Of a DNA stretch of 64,000 nucleotides, positions 1-8,332 are shown piece after piece; position 1 is the stretch's first letter, and the number at the start of each line of letters is the position of its first letter. A model generated the notes under the pieces. That model was given only the letters and a program-made list of their open reading frames with translations. It made no database searches and had not been told where the DNA came from. Source of the DNA: Streptomyces sp. ITFR-16 (lineage in GTDB: Bacteria > Actinomycetota > Actinomycetes > Streptomycetales > Streptomycetaceae); contig NZ_CP134609.1 in the NCBI RefSeq assembly GCF_031844705.1, positions 1,736,001 to 1,800,000 on the forward strand, read 5' to 3'. A program made the position numbers and the translations under genes.

Positions 1-1
1 G

Positions 2-202
2 GTAATCTTCCGTCCGAAGCACGAGGCGATCCTGGTGTACCTCAGACTCGACCCGGACACGGTCGAGTTGGAGGAGGGCTTCACCCGGGACATGCGCGGT
101 ATCGGACACCTCGGGACCGGCGACCTGGAGGTCCGCGTCGTCTCGGCAGCCGACTTGGAGAAGGCGGCGCCGCTGATCCGGCAGGCGTTCGAGGCGGCCT
201 GA
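2..202 (+). CDS. C-terminus of a DUF5655-domain protein (5' end outside window)
   Basis: The first 66 codons are the open end of a gene that starts before the window. The tail reads RLDPDTVELEEGF followed by GIGHLGTGDLEVRV and a closing AxxLIRQAFEAA helix, which is how the DUF5655 domain usually ends. DUF5655 is often the last domain of proteins annotated as predicted transport proteins or of DUF262/GmrSD-type nucleases, so the missing N-terminus decides the function. It runs toward a methyltransferase gene on the opposite strand, with a strong hairpin between them. Confidence 0.75.
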   Translation, partial: VIFRPKHEAILVYLRLDPDTVELEEGFTRDMRGIGHLGTGDLEVRVVSAADLEKAAPLIRQAFEAA

Positions 203-210
203 CGTAACAG

Positions 211-256
211 GAGGGGCGGCTGGTGCATCGGTTAGTCGATGCTCCAGCCGCCCCTC
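211..256. terminator. bidirectional hairpin terminator
   Basis: A 13-bp perfect stem (GAGGGGCGGCTGG / CCAGCCGCCCCTC), then one T-T mismatch and six more pairs, closes on the loop gttagt at 231-236. It sits 8 bp after the DUF5655 stop and 45 bp from the stop of the convergent methyltransferase gene. It can serve both strands. There is no long T-run, as is common in Streptomyces. Confidence 0.8.
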
Positions 257-301
257 TGGCGTCTGTGGGCCGCCGGCCCTGGCCTCTCTTCGCTCTCACG
301 C

Positions 302-1048
302 TCATGCCTCCGGTCCGGCCAGCTCGAAGTCGTCCTTCGTCAGTTCGGCCCGCAGCCGCTCCTCGGCGACGTCGGCGTAGTGCGCGGACAGCTCGACGCC
401 CACGAAGCGGCGTCCCTCGCGCAGGGCCGCGACCCCGGTGGAGCCGCTGCCGGTGAACGGGTCGAGGACGGTGCCGCCCTCGGGGCAGACCTGGACGAGC
501 TGCTGCATGACCTCTACCGGCTTCTGGGTGATGTGAACTCGGCCCTTGCGGGGCTGGGAGGCGATGTAGTGCCCCGGCAGGTAGAGATCGCGGGTGTTGT
601 CGAGGGAGCCCTTGACGCCCCAGATGATGAACTCCGAGTCCTGCTTCGGCCCGCCCTTGCGGGGTCGGCTGGACGGCTTGATCCACGGAATCGTGCCGCT
701 CCAGGTCCATCCCGCCATCTGCAGGGCGTCGGAGGTGGTCGGCTCCTGTCGCCAGTCGGTGAAGACCATGGCGACCGCGTGCTCGGTCGAGGCCCGGTAC
801 GCCTCGGTGAGCAGTTCGGTGAGCCAGGAGCGGTAGGAGCGCTGGTCGCGGTTCTCGCCGGGGAAGTTGGCGAGGTCGTGCGCCGAGTTGCTCGTGACGT
901 ACTTGGCACGTGCGGTACGGCCGGTCCGGTCGGAGCTGGTGCGGCCCCCGGAGTTGTACGGCGGATCGGTGATCACAGCCTGGACGCTCTCGTCCGGGAG
1001 GGACTTCAGGACGGTCAGGGCGTCGCCTCGGTGCAGCGTGTAGCTCAT
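302..1048 (-). CDS. beta-class DNA methyltransferase (N6-adenine or N4-cytosine)
   Basis: SAM-dependent DNA amino-methyltransferase of 248 aa. The catalytic motif DPPY is at residues 28-31 and the SAM-binding motif DPFTGSG at about 196-202, so the order is catalytic motif first, SAM motif last, as in the beta class. FTDWR and HITQKPVE, both typical of this group, lie between them. The ATG at 1048 is chosen because conserved sequence (YTLHRGDALTVLKSLPD) starts right after it; the longer open frame to 1105 is Arg-rich and unlike the family. No restriction endonuclease is seen beside it, so it is likely an orphan methylase. Target base and sequence cannot be read from the protein. Confidence 0.88.
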   Translation of the reverse strand: MSYTLHRGDALTVLKSLPDESVQAVITDPPYNSGGRTSSDRTGRTARAKYVTSNSAHDLANFPGENRDQRSYRSWLTELLTEAYRASTEHAVAMVFTDWRQEPTTSDALQMAGWTWSGTIPWIKPSSRPRKGGPKQDSEFIIWGVKGSLDNTRDLYLPGHYIASQPRKGRVHITQKPVEVMQQLVQVCPEGGTVLDPFTGSGSTGVAALREGRRFVGVELSAHYADVAEERLRAELTKDDFELAGPEA

Positions 1049-1409
1049 GGGGAGGGCCTCTCTTCGGGCGCGGCGGAGTCTGGACCTGCTCCGGGCAGCG
1101 CTCAACGGCGCGCATCCGGTGCGAGGTTGCAGCGGAGGTTAACGGCGAATTCCGGCTGCGCCTAACGAGGTGGCTCCCTGCTTCGGGCCCCTGGATGGCA
1201 GTCGTTTGGCGCGGCCGGAATCCCGGTCTACTGTCTCGCCGTGCCACCGGGAAGGAGCGCTGCTCCACCACCGCTGAGCTGTGCTTATCCGTGCCGTCTC
1301 GTCCAATCGAGCAGCGTCGGAGGCATGTTGCCCATCTGCCCGCGAGCGCCGTGAGGAGGCCCCTGTGCACTGCCTGAGATTACGAGCGCGGCTGGCTGCC
1401 GCGCGTGAC
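1049..1409. repeat. non-coding stretch with a divergent pair of a dispersed motif
   Basis: No convincing gene is seen here. It carries two oppositely oriented copies of a motif found again at 15.39 and 21.54 kb: GAATTCCGGCTGCGCCTAAC on the plus strand (1148-1167) and GATTCCGGCCGCGCCAAAC on the minus strand (1205-1223). The minus copy points toward the methyltransferase and the plus copy toward the transfer operon, so this may be a divergent promoter region. Confidence 0.4.
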
Positions 1410-1545
1410 CTGAAACCGGCGTCCTGGAGCTACCAACTCCTCTGACCCGGGCCCGCCGAGAGGCGGATGCACATCGGCGCGGTGCCGACGGCTTTGCACG
1501 AGAAGTCGGCACCGTGTCTCCTTCGAACGCCGAGGAGCCGCTGCG
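1410..1545 (+). promoter_or_regulatory. leader A of the plus-strand transfer operon (duplicated at 38.8 kb)
   Basis: About 136 bp upstream of the first transfer ORF. It starts with CTGAAACCGGCGTC, then GGAGCTACCAACTCC, and ends with TTGCACGAGA, CTCCTTCGAAC and a GAGGAG ribosome-binding site. The same blocks in the same order and almost the same spacing (105 versus 108 nt from ACTCC to the ATG) occur on the minus strand at 38713-38851, upstream of the other transfer arm. The two operons therefore share a control region, as promoter plus operator or as a structured mRNA leader. Confidence 0.65.
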
Positions 1546-1632
1546 ATGCAGCATGCCCTGACACACCCGCGCCCCGACCCACCTCCCTCGACCGGTCCGC
1601 ACCACCGTCGCGCTGAACGGCGGCGGCCGTGA
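1546..1632 (+). CDS. small leader ORF (28 aa) coupled to the cell-wall hydrolase gene
   Basis: ATG at 1546, about 9 nt after a good GAGGAG site, codes for a basic, Pro/His/Arg-rich 28-residue peptide. Its stop TGA (1630-1632) overlaps the GTG start of the next gene (1629), which has no good ribosome-binding site of its own. Its start lines up with the first gene after the duplicated leader at 38.7 kb. Translational coupling is the likely role; a peptide function is not indicated. Confidence 0.45.
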   Translation: MQHALTHPRPDPPPSTGPHHRRAERRRP

Positions 1633-2771
1633 AGAAGACGACGGGAGCCCTCGTCGGTCTGTGCGCCACCGGACCACTCCTGCTGGCACTGCCGATCCTT
1701 GGCATCGGTGCCGGGACCGCCTCGGCTTCGTGCTCGACCGACGGTGCACAGGGTGTGGACGCCTCCGCCGTCGCCAAGCAGGTGAAGGCCATCCTGGACG
1801 GCGGCGACAAGGGCTCGGTCTCCGTGCCGGGGCTGGACGCGCCTGCCGACCAGGTGCCCAACGCCAAGACGATCCAGGCCACGGGCGTCGCGATGAACAT
1901 CCCCACCCGAGGGCAGGTCGTCGCCCTGGCGACCGCGCTGCAGGAGAGCGGCCTGCGGAACCTGACCTACGGCGACCGCGATTCGCTGGGTCTCTTCCAG
2001 CAGCGGCCGTCGATGGGCTGGGGTACGGCCAGCCAGATCCTCGACCCGGTGCACGCCTCGACGAAGTTCTACGAGGGGCTCAAGAAGGTCTCCGGCTGGC
2101 AGTCCCTCTCTGTCACCCAGGCCGCCCAGGCAGTACAGAAGTCGGGCTTCCCGGAGGCGTACGCCAAATGGGAGCCGCTGGCCACCGCCCTGCAGAAGGC
2201 CATCGAGCCCCTGCTGCAGAAGGCCGGCGGCGCATCGCCGAGCCCGTCGCCGTCCGGCTCTGCCGACACCAGCCCCTCTCCCGATTCTGCGGGGGGTTGT
2301 TCGGCGGACGGCGACGGGACGGACTTCGGCACCATCCCGGCGGGTGCACTGCCGAGGGAGTACAAGATTCCCGCCTCCGCGCCGCCGAAGGTACAGACGG
2401 CGATCCGGTGGGCGCTCGGCCAGCTCGGCACCCTGTATCAGTGGGGCGGCACGTGCACCGACTCCCACGGCAAGAACCCGATGGGCCGCTGCGACTGCTC
2501 CTCTCTGATGCAGGGCGCGTACAAGGCCGCCGGGGTCACCCTGACGCGGACCACGTACACGCAGGTCAAGGACGGCAAGGCCGTCTCGGTCGATGCCCTC
2601 AAGCCGGGCGACCTCCTCTTCACCGAGGGGACGGCCGCCGTACCGGAACACGTCGGGATGGCGATCGGGCAGGGCCTGATCGTCCACGCCCCGCACACCG
2701 GTGACGTCGTACGGATCACCACCGTCGCGTCCTGGAAATCGCGGATTCTCGCGGCCCGCCGAGTCGTCTGA
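1629..2771 (+). CDS. bifunctional cell-wall hydrolase, NlpC/P60 (C40) type, of the conjugation apparatus
   Basis: Exported 380-aa protein. An N-terminal hydrophobic segment (about residues 8-34, ending ASA) looks like a signal peptide. Residues of about 75-190 carry a lysozyme/transglycosylase-like block (ALQESGLRNL, SLGLFQQRPSMGWG), then a Ser/Pro linker. The last 130 residues are an NlpC/P60 peptidase with catalytic Cys in GRCDCSSLMQ and His in PEHVGMAIG. Such two-domain hydrolases open the peptidoglycan for type IV secretion. It heads the transfer operon, followed by the DUF6112 gene after 90 bp. The GTG start has no clear ribosome-binding site and overlaps the stop of the leader ORF, so coupling is likely. 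Confidence 0.87.
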   Translation: MKKTTGALVGLCATGPLLLALPILGIGAGTASASCSTDGAQGVDASAVAKQVKAILDGGDKGSVSVPGLDAPADQVPNAKTIQATGVAMNIPTRGQVVALATALQESGLRNLTYGDRDSLGLFQQRPSMGWGTASQILDPVHASTKFYEGLKKVSGWQSLSVTQAAQAVQKSGFPEAYAKWEPLATALQKAIEPLLQKAGGASPSPSPSGSADTSPSPDSAGGCSADGDGTDFGTIPAGALPREYKIPASAPPKVQTAIRWALGQLGTLYQWGGTCTDSHGKNPMGRCDCSSLMQGAYKAAGVTLTRTTYTQVKDGKAVSVDALKPGDLLFTEGTAAVPEHVGMAIGQGLIVHAPHTGDVVRITTVASWKSRILAARRVV

Positions 2772-2860
2772 CCGGCGCTCCTCCCCCCTCCTCACCTCCC
2801 CTCGCACCGCTGGTTCGCCCCACCGGGCTTTGGCGTGCGCTCATTCGAACTGGAGTTCCC

Positions 2861-3169
2861 ATGTATATCGCTGAACAGGTCATACAGCTCGCCTACGACC
2901 CGGGAATCAAGCCCAACGAGGGCGGGCTCCCTGGGCTCAACGTCCTCAAGCAGGTGATGGGCTCGATCAACTTGTTCGGGCTCATCGCCGTGGTCGGAGC
3001 CCTCGCCGTCAGTGCGGGCGTGTGGGCCTGGGGTCACCACTCCGGTGGTCACCAGGCCGAGGCGAACGGGAAGAAGGGCGTGCTGGTCAGCGCGGGCGCG
3101 GCCCTTCTTCTCGGTGCGGCCAACGGTGTAGTGGCGTTCTTCTCGACGCTCGGGACGCAGGTGTCTTAA
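2861..3169 (+). CDS. DUF6112 small membrane protein of the transfer operon
   Basis: 102 aa with two hydrophobic helices (about residues 38-58 and 78-96) separated by a short polar loop containing GHHSGGHQAEANGKKG. The size, two-helix layout and place next to VirB6/VirB4-like genes match the DUF6112 family of actinobacterial conjugative elements. That layout resembles VirB2/TrbC pilins, but pilin function is inferred only. The ATG follows GGAGTTCCC. Directly after the stop codon an IS110-family element separates it from the rest of the operon. Confidence 0.8.
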   Translation: MYIAEQVIQLAYDPGIKPNEGGLPGLNVLKQVMGSINLFGLIAVVGALAVSAGVWAWGHHSGGHQAEANGKKGVLVSAGAALLLGAANGVVAFFSTLGTQVS

Positions 3170-3177
3170 TGAAGAAG

Positions 3178-4380
3178 TCAAGCCACTTGCGCCACCGACG
3201 GACCGGAGTCGTACAGCCGACCATCGCGCAACATCGCCCACAGCACACCGACTCGGCGTCGCGCCAGTGCGAGCACGGCCTGGACATGCGTCTGGCCCTC
3301 GGCTCGCTTCCTCAAGTAGTACTCGCGCGACTGGCCGGGCCTCATCATCGCCGTCTGCGCGGACAGGTAGAAGATGTGCCGCAGTCGCCGGTGGTAGCGC
3401 TTGGGCCTCTGGAAGTTGCCGGTCCGGCGGCCGGAGTCGCGCGGAACCGGCGCCAGCCCGGCGTGCGACGCCAGACGTCCAGCGTCGGCGTACCCGGACA
3501 GGTCACCGACGATCGCCACGAACTCCGCGCCAAGAATCGGGCCCATACCAGGCATCGACTCGATGACCGCAGCACGCTCATCCGTGCGGAAGACCTCGCA
3601 AATCTCCCGCTCGGTCTCCTTGATCTGCTCGTCCACGTCCAGGAGCTGGCGGGCGATCACGCCCACCTGCCGTGCTGCTCGGTCCTCACCGGGCAGCACG
3701 GTGGCTTGGGACCGGGCGGCCTCGACAGCCCGGTCCGCGACATCGCCGGCCTTGCGGACGGCCCGGCGCCTGAGCCAGGCGGCAAGCCGGTTGGCGCCGA
3801 GGCGGCGCAGTGCGGCCGGCGTCTGGTACTCGGTGAGCATCGTGACCGCGCCCTTGGAGGCGGAGTAGTCGAAGGCCCGCTCCAGTGCGGGGCTGATGCC
3901 GACCAGGGTGTCCCGCATCCGGTTAATCAGCCGAACCCGGTCGGCTACCAGATCGGCTCGGTGCGCAGTCAGCAGCTGGAGCGTGGCGACCTGCTCGTCC
4001 GGGAGGCTGAGAGTGGCGAAGTCCCGTCGCAGCCGGGCGGTATCGGCGATGACCAGCGCGTCCTTCGCGTCGGTCTTTCCTTCACCCCGGTAGGCCGCCG
4101 ACATCCGGTTGACGGTGCGGCCGGGAATGTAGACCACGCTCTGGCCGTGCCCGATGAGCATGGTCAGCAGCAGCGTCGAGGCGCGACCGGAGATGTCCAC
4201 CGCCCACGACACCTCGTCGGCGGCTTCGCACACCGTCGCGATCAGTTCCAGGATCTCCGTCTCGTCGTTGGCGACCTTCCGGGAGAGCGTCATCTGGCCG
4301 TCGCCGTTGATGGCCACGGCCCAGTGATGAGCCTTGCCGGCATCGATCCCGACCCATATGCGTGCGCTGCGGTCCGTCAC
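3178..4380 (-). CDS. IS110-family transposase (DEDD/RuvC-like recombinase)
   Basis: 400 aa with the N-terminal DEDD domain (WVGIDAGKAHHWAV at about residues 8-21, then GKTDAKDALVIAD) and the C-terminal IS116/IS110/IS902 domain (SMPGMGPILGAEFVA, then ASHAGLAPVPRDSG with the conserved Ser, then RLRHIFYLSAQ). Length and both domains are intact, so it is probably active. The GTG at 4380 is chosen because GGAG lies about 8 nt upstream and the DEDD motif follows at once; the open frame extends to 4473 without family similarity. In known IS110 systems this enzyme works with a bridge RNA from the element's own non-coding end. Confidence 0.93.
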   Translation of the reverse strand: MTDRSARIWVGIDAGKAHHWAVAINGDGQMTLSRKVANDETEILELIATVCEAADEVSWAVDISGRASTLLLTMLIGHGQSVVYIPGRTVNRMSAAYRGEGKTDAKDALVIADTARLRRDFATLSLPDEQVATLQLLTAHRADLVADRVRLINRMRDTLVGISPALERAFDYSASKGAVTMLTEYQTPAALRRLGANRLAAWLRRRAVRKAGDVADRAVEAARSQATVLPGEDRAARQVGVIARQLLDVDEQIKETEREICEVFRTDERAAVIESMPGMGPILGAEFVAIVGDLSGYADAGRLASHAGLAPVPRDSGRRTGNFQRPKRYHRRLRHIFYLSAQTAMMRPGQSREYYLRKRAEGQTHVQAVLALARRRVGVLWAMLRDGRLYDSGPSVAQVA

Positions 4381-4560
4381 TCGAGGTACTCCGTTCCTCC
4401 GTGCCCAGCATTCACGTGGCCCGAGGAACACTCCGCCGACAGGACCCTCAAGAGCGATCTTCGCAGTTCTCAATCACCAGTCGGAGCGTCCCGAAGGACC
4501 GGGCGGCCACACCTGCGTAGCCATCGGCGGCATCCACTGATCAGCCATACCCGGTCCTCC
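4381..4560 (-). ncRNA. candidate bridge-RNA region of the IS110 element
   Basis: Roughly 180 bp of non-coding DNA between the transposase start and the presumed element end. In IS110-group elements (for example IS621) the bridge RNA is made from this 5' non-coding end and has about this length. I did not fold it and cannot point to its target- and donor-binding loops, so only position and length support the call. Confidence 0.3.
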
Positions 4561-4589
4561 CGGACCGCCTACATTCTGAGGGTCCACTG

Positions 4590-5270
4590 ATGGCTCAGCA
4601 CTCCACCCACCCCGGCGGCGCATCTCGCGTGCGCCGCCGGGCGCTGCTCGGCACTGCCGTCCTGGCGGTGCTCGTCGCCCTCGCCGGCCTGGCCGCCTAC
4701 CTCACCCGCGAGGGCCGAAGCCCCTCCGATACCGCTTCCCCACCGCCGAGTTCGCCCACCGCGTCCTCGTCGCCCGCGGCACCGTCCGGGCCGCACACCC
4801 GGCCCCGCGCTCTGCCCGTTCCGCCGAAAACCCACGACCCGATCACGTACGGGAAGGCCGCCGCCGCAGCGCTGTGGTCGTACGACACCCGCGCGTACTC
4901 GCAGCCAGAGCTGCGCAAGGCGCTGCGCGGCTGGCTGACCACGGAGTCGAAGTACGCCGACCCGGCCTCCGTCGACCAGGCGGTCCCCTCGGCCGTGCTG
5001 TGGAAGGAGATGGCGGCCAACAAGCAGGTCGCCACCGCCAGGATCAACGAGGGGCACTTCCCGCATGCCTTTACCCAGGCTCTCCAGGAGGACCCCGGGG
5101 CGATCACCCAGGCGTACGTCTACGCCGTCACGGTCTCCGGCAAGCAGTCGATTCGCTGGAAGGGCTCGGCTGCCGGCGGCGCGGAGAGCCGGTCCACCAC
5201 CCTCGCGGTCCAGTGCCGGCCCAACCATTCCTGCGCCCTGGTCGGCGTCATGCCGTCCGTCGCGCCCTGA
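4590..5270 (+). CDS. single-pass conjugal transfer protein (VirB8/TcpC-like topology)
   Basis: 226 aa: a short basic cytoplasmic N-terminus, one membrane helix (about residues 18-40), a Ser/Pro/Ala linker of about 35 residues and an extracytoplasmic domain of about 150 residues starting PITYGKAAAAALWSYDTR. This bitopic layout, and its place between the DUF6112 and VirB6-like genes, match VirB8/TcpC-type proteins with an NTF2-like outer domain; that fold is inferred from topology. A GAGGG site precedes the ATG by about 8 nt, just past the IS110 end, so the gene is intact despite the insertion. Confidence 0.75.
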   Translation: MAQHSTHPGGASRVRRRALLGTAVLAVLVALAGLAAYLTREGRSPSDTASPPPSSPTASSSPAAPSGPHTRPRALPVPPKTHDPITYGKAAAAALWSYDTRAYSQPELRKALRGWLTTESKYADPASVDQAVPSAVLWKEMAANKQVATARINEGHFPHAFTQALQEDPGAITQAYVYAVTVSGKQSIRWKGSAAGGAESRSTTLAVQCRPNHSCALVGVMPSVAP

Positions 5271-5298
5271 CCCTCGCCCCAGAACGGAGGTATGACCT

Positions 5299-6708
5299 AT
5301 GGGAGTCTGCGACTTCCCGCTGATGGACAAGGTGTGCGGCGCTGTCGACTTCGCCACCAACCCCGCCGGCACCGTCACCGACGGTCTCGGCGCGTGGATC
5401 GCGAAGTCGGCGGGCGAGCTGGCGTCCAGCGCGGCCGACCTGGCCGCCAAGGCCGTCAACAAGACGACGGCCATCGATCTCAACGCCGGGTGGTTCCGCG
5501 ACAACTACGAGTTGCTGCTGCCCATCGGCCTCGCCCTGACCGTCGGCATCTTCTGCATCCAGCTCATGACCGCGGCCTGGCGCCGTGACGAACGCGCCCT
5601 CGCCAAGACGGCGTTCGGCACCATGACCGGAGTCCTGTTCAGCTTCTCCGCCATCGCCTTCACGACCGTCGCCATCACCATGGTGGACGCACTGTCCGAC
5701 GGCCTCTTCAAAGCCGCCAACACCTCGATCGACGACGCGATCCGTCGTGTGATCAAGGTTGATCAGATGGGGGCCATGTACGGCCTCGGCTGGGGTGTGC
5801 CCGCGCTGGTGGCCTTCGGGTGCGCGATCGGCGCCTTCCTCTACTGGGGCGTGATGGTGGCCCGCAAGGTCGGCGTCCTGATCATGGTCGCGCTCGCGGT
5901 GTTCGCCGGGGCGGGCGGCGGCTGGGAAGTCGCCAAACGGTGGCGGCGCGGCTGGATCGAGGCCACCGGCACCCTGATCGTCTCCAAGCTGTTGATGACC
6001 GTCGTCTTCCTGATCGGCGTCTCCGCCATGGGCAAGACCGACGCCAGCGACGGAATGGCGGCCCTGTCCGACGCGATGGCCGGCATCGTCGTGATGGTCC
6101 TGGTGTTGCTCTGCCCCTACGCGACGTACAAGTTCGTACACTGGGCCAGCGACGGCGGCGGCCACGACGACATGCACCGCACTGGTGTCGCCGGCATGGC
6201 GGTCGCCGCAGGAGCCGCGAAGACCGCAGGCAGCCTCGCGCTGCGGGCCGGTACCGGCGCTCCCGCTCCGCAGGGTCCGAACCAGGTCCCGGGCGCGGGC
6301 ACCGATGGCGTCGCCTCCGGCATCAACCCCTCCGGCAGCAACCTCAGCAAGGAGGGCATCGACGCCGGGCCGCCCAAGCAGCAGACCCGCTTCCGGTACG
6401 GCGAAGACCCGGACGCGAGCGGCGACAAGGGCCGGGCTCTGATCCAGCGCCCTGGGATCCCGCCGCTGATCACACGTCCTGGCGAGGACGAACCGGAAGG
6501 GTCCGAGTCGACTGCCCAAGGCGTTGCGGGCGGTTCCGGTCACCTCGCTGCCGCATCGGCTCCGGGCGGCGACATGACCTCCATGCCGCCAGCCGACCCC
6601 GGACCTTCGGCCTCGGGCACTCCGGCGTCCGCGTCCGGTCCGTCGGCCACCGGCTCCGCGACGCCGACGAACTGGGTGTATCCCACCCAGCCGCCGTCGG
6701 GTTCCTGA
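5299..6708 (+). CDS. VirB6/TrbL-like polytopic transfer protein
   Basis: 469 aa. After an amphipathic N-terminus there are about six hydrophobic segments between residues 70 and 290 (LLLPIGLALTVGIFCIQLM, VLFSFSAIAFTTVAITMV, VPALVAFGCAIGAFLYWGVMV, VGVLIMVALAVFAGAGGG, LLMTVVFLIGVSAMG, IVVMVLVLLCPYATYKFV), then a long Gly/Pro/Ser-rich cytoplasmic tail. This is the pattern of VirB6/TrbL channel subunits. The start has GGAGG 8 nt upstream. A 13-bp hairpin follows 10 bp after the stop. Confidence 0.85.
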   Translation: MGVCDFPLMDKVCGAVDFATNPAGTVTDGLGAWIAKSAGELASSAADLAAKAVNKTTAIDLNAGWFRDNYELLLPIGLALTVGIFCIQLMTAAWRRDERALAKTAFGTMTGVLFSFSAIAFTTVAITMVDALSDGLFKAANTSIDDAIRRVIKVDQMGAMYGLGWGVPALVAFGCAIGAFLYWGVMVARKVGVLIMVALAVFAGAGGGWEVAKRWRRGWIEATGTLIVSKLLMTVVFLIGVSAMGKTDASDGMAALSDAMAGIVVMVLVLLCPYATYKFVHWASDGGGHDDMHRTGVAGMAVAAGAAKTAGSLALRAGTGAPAPQGPNQVPGAGTDGVASGINPSGSNLSKEGIDAGPPKQQTRFRYGEDPDASGDKGRALIQRPGIPPLITRPGEDEPEGSESTAQGVAGGSGHLAAASAPGGDMTSMPPADPGPSASGTPASASGPSATGSATPTNWVYPTQPPSGS

Positions 6709-6718
6709 CCCACATCAC

Positions 6719-6751
6719 CGGGGGCGGGCCGCACTCCACGGCCCGCCCCCG
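6719..6751 (+). terminator. intra-operon hairpin after the VirB6-like gene
   Basis: Perfect 13-bp GC stem (CGGGGGCGGGCCG / CGGCCCGCCCCCG) with a 7-nt loop, 10 bp after the VirB6-like stop. No T-run follows. It may set the ratio of upstream to downstream transfer products or stabilise the 3' end of the upstream message. Confidence 0.6.
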
Positions 6752-6778
6752 CCTCCCCATCCGCAGGAAGGTTTCGCC

Positions 6779-6877
6779 ATGACGTCCAGAAGAGCGCCGC
6801 GCGCCCCGTCCTCCGCCCGCTCCCACCGTCTGGAACCACCATGTCCGGCAAGCACCAGTCCTCCACGCCCACCGTGA
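6779..6877 (+). CDS. small upstream leader ORF (32 aa) overlapping the SCO6880-type gene
   Basis: ATG at 6779 follows GGAAGG at good spacing, whereas the next gene's ATG (6841) has no clear site. The main start overlaps codon 21 of this ORF. The first 21 codons give MTSRRAPRAPSSARSHRLEP plus P. A leader of identical length and similar sequence (MICTRAERAPPLPARTPKEP plus P) precedes the coupling-protein gene at 17063, with the same overlap at codon 21. It may be a translational coupler; whether the peptide matters is unknown. Confidence 0.4.
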   Translation: MTSRRAPRAPSSARSHRLEPPCPASTSPPRPP

Positions 6878-8307
6878 AGTTCCCGCACCGCAGCAGGCGC
6901 GGCGTCCTGCTCGGCCTGTCCGTCCCGCAGTTGGCCGTCGCCGGGCTCACCGGCCTTCTCCTTCTCGCCGTGATCCTCGCCCGCGGTGTGGTCGGCGCCC
7001 TCCAGCTCATCCCGCTGTGGGCCGTGATCGCCCTGCTCGTCTTCGTCCGCCACCGAGGCCGTGCTCTGGCGGACTGGGCCCCGATCGTCGTCCGGTACGC
7101 GCTGCGCCGGATGCGAGGCCAGCTCGTCTGGCTCACCCGCCCCTCTCGCCGGCCGACCCGCGAGGGACTGCTCCACCTTCCCGGCACCGCTGCCAGCCTG
7201 CGCGTGACCACTGCTCCCGACGGCAAGTACGGCGCCGTCCACAACCCGCACACCGGGACGCTGACCGCGGTGGTCAAGGTCTCCTCCCGCGCCTACGCCC
7301 TGCTCGACCCCGGCACCCAGCAGGCCAACGTCGGTGGCTGGGGACGCGCGCTGGCAGCTCTCGCCCGTACCGGGCAGATCGCCCGCATCCAGGTGATCGA
7401 GCGCACCATCCCCGACTCCGGCGACGCGCTGCGCCGCTACTGGGAAGAGCACGGCCGCCCCGACACCCCGATGGCCGGCGCGATCTACAACGAGCTGATC
7501 CAGAGCGCCGGTCCCGCAGCCGCCCCGCACGAGGCGTACGTCGCGGTGTCCCTGGACACCAAGGCGGCCCGTCGGCTGATCAACCAGGCTGGCGGCGGTC
7601 TCACCGGTGCCTTCAGCGTCCTCGCCCAGCTCACCTCCACGTTCGACCAGGCGGCGCGGACCGCCGGTCTCACCCCGACGGGCTGGCTCACCGCCCGCGA
7701 GATCGCCGCCGTGGTGCGCACCTCCTACGACCCGAAGGCGCTGGCGACACTCGACCGCTGGTCCACGGCCGGTCGCCCCGAGGCCGAGCCCGCCGCCGCC
7801 GGCCCCGTCGTGGTCGTCGAGAAGGCGGACCACATCGCCACCGACTCCGCCGTGCACGCCACCTACTGGGTGGAGAACTGGCCGCGCACCGAGACCAGCG
7901 CCGGCTTCCTGCACCAGCTCCTGTTCACCGGCGGGGTGCGGCGCACGCTGTCGCTCTCCTACGAGCCGAAGAACCTCGACGCCGCCCTGCGCGACGTGCA
8001 GCGCAAGAAGTCCAGCGTGATCGCCGACGCCGCCGAACGGGCCCGGCGCGGCCAGGTCGACTCCGAGGCGGACTCGATCGAGTACCAGGACATCAAGTCC
8101 CGCGAACGCCAGCTCATCGCCGGGCACGCCGACGTCGCCCTGACCGGTCTGCTGACCGTCTCGGCCGACACCGAGGACGAGCTGCGCACCGCCTGCGCCG
8201 TCGTGGAGACCGCCGCTGTCGGCGCCCAGCTCGATCTCCGGCCGCTGACCTGGCAGCAGGCCGAGGCGTTCACCGCCGCCGCGCTGCCGCTCGCGCTCGC
8301 TGCCTGA
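6841..8307 (+). CDS. SCO6880-family protein of the type IV secretion module
   Basis: 488 aa. Two adjacent hydrophobic segments near the N-terminus (about residues 28-68) form a PrgI/VirB3-like membrane anchor. A long soluble part follows with RLINQAGGGLTGAFSVLAQLTS, YEPKNLDAALRDVQRKKSS and a C-terminal HADVALTGLLTVSADTEDEL block that resembles the N-terminal half of VirB4 proteins. This organisation is the SCO6880 family, found next to VirB4-like ATPases in Streptomyces elements; the ATPase half is the separate gene at 8811. Together they probably act as one inner-membrane VirB3-VirB4 complex. Confidence 0.85.
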   Translation: MSGKHQSSTPTVKFPHRSRRGVLLGLSVPQLAVAGLTGLLLLAVILARGVVGALQLIPLWAVIALLVFVRHRGRALADWAPIVVRYALRRMRGQLVWLTRPSRRPTREGLLHLPGTAASLRVTTAPDGKYGAVHNPHTGTLTAVVKVSSRAYALLDPGTQQANVGGWGRALAALARTGQIARIQVIERTIPDSGDALRRYWEEHGRPDTPMAGAIYNELIQSAGPAAAPHEAYVAVSLDTKAARRLINQAGGGLTGAFSVLAQLTSTFDQAARTAGLTPTGWLTAREIAAVVRTSYDPKALATLDRWSTAGRPEAEPAAAGPVVVVEKADHIATDSAVHATYWVENWPRTETSAGFLHQLLFTGGVRRTLSLSYEPKNLDAALRDVQRKKSSVIADAAERARRGQVDSEADSIEYQDIKSRERQLIAGHADVALTGLLTVSADTEDELRTACAVVETAAVGAQLDLRPLTWQQAEAFTAAALPLALAA

Positions 8308-8332
8308 CCCCTCCCTTCGAAAGAGCACCCTC

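Larger units (their letters stand above)
3170..4560 (-). mobile_element. IS110-family insertion sequence inside the transfer operon
   Basis: A transposase gene on the opposite strand to the operon, plus about 180 bp of non-coding DNA on its 5' side, lies between two transfer genes that normally would be close. The ends are approximate: IS110 elements lack clear terminal inverted repeats and make no obvious target duplication, and I could not fix the junctions. The insertion falls just after the DUF6112 stop codon, so it seems to break no gene, but it may reduce transcription of the downstream transfer genes. Confidence 0.8.

Noticed and set aside
81..1370. 429-codon minus-strand frame over the methyltransferase
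   Set aside because: Arg/Pro-rich shadow of the real frame at 302-1048; no domain and no start site.
1410..1440. tRNA-like look of GGAGTTGGTAGCTCC (minus) here and at 38.82 kb
   Set aside because: Resembles a D-arm, but no acceptor stem, anticodon arm or T-loop can be built; better seen as a duplicated leader.
6185..6442. additional small ORFs in the tail of the VirB6-like gene
   Set aside because: Off-frame shadows of a Gly/Pro-rich tail.
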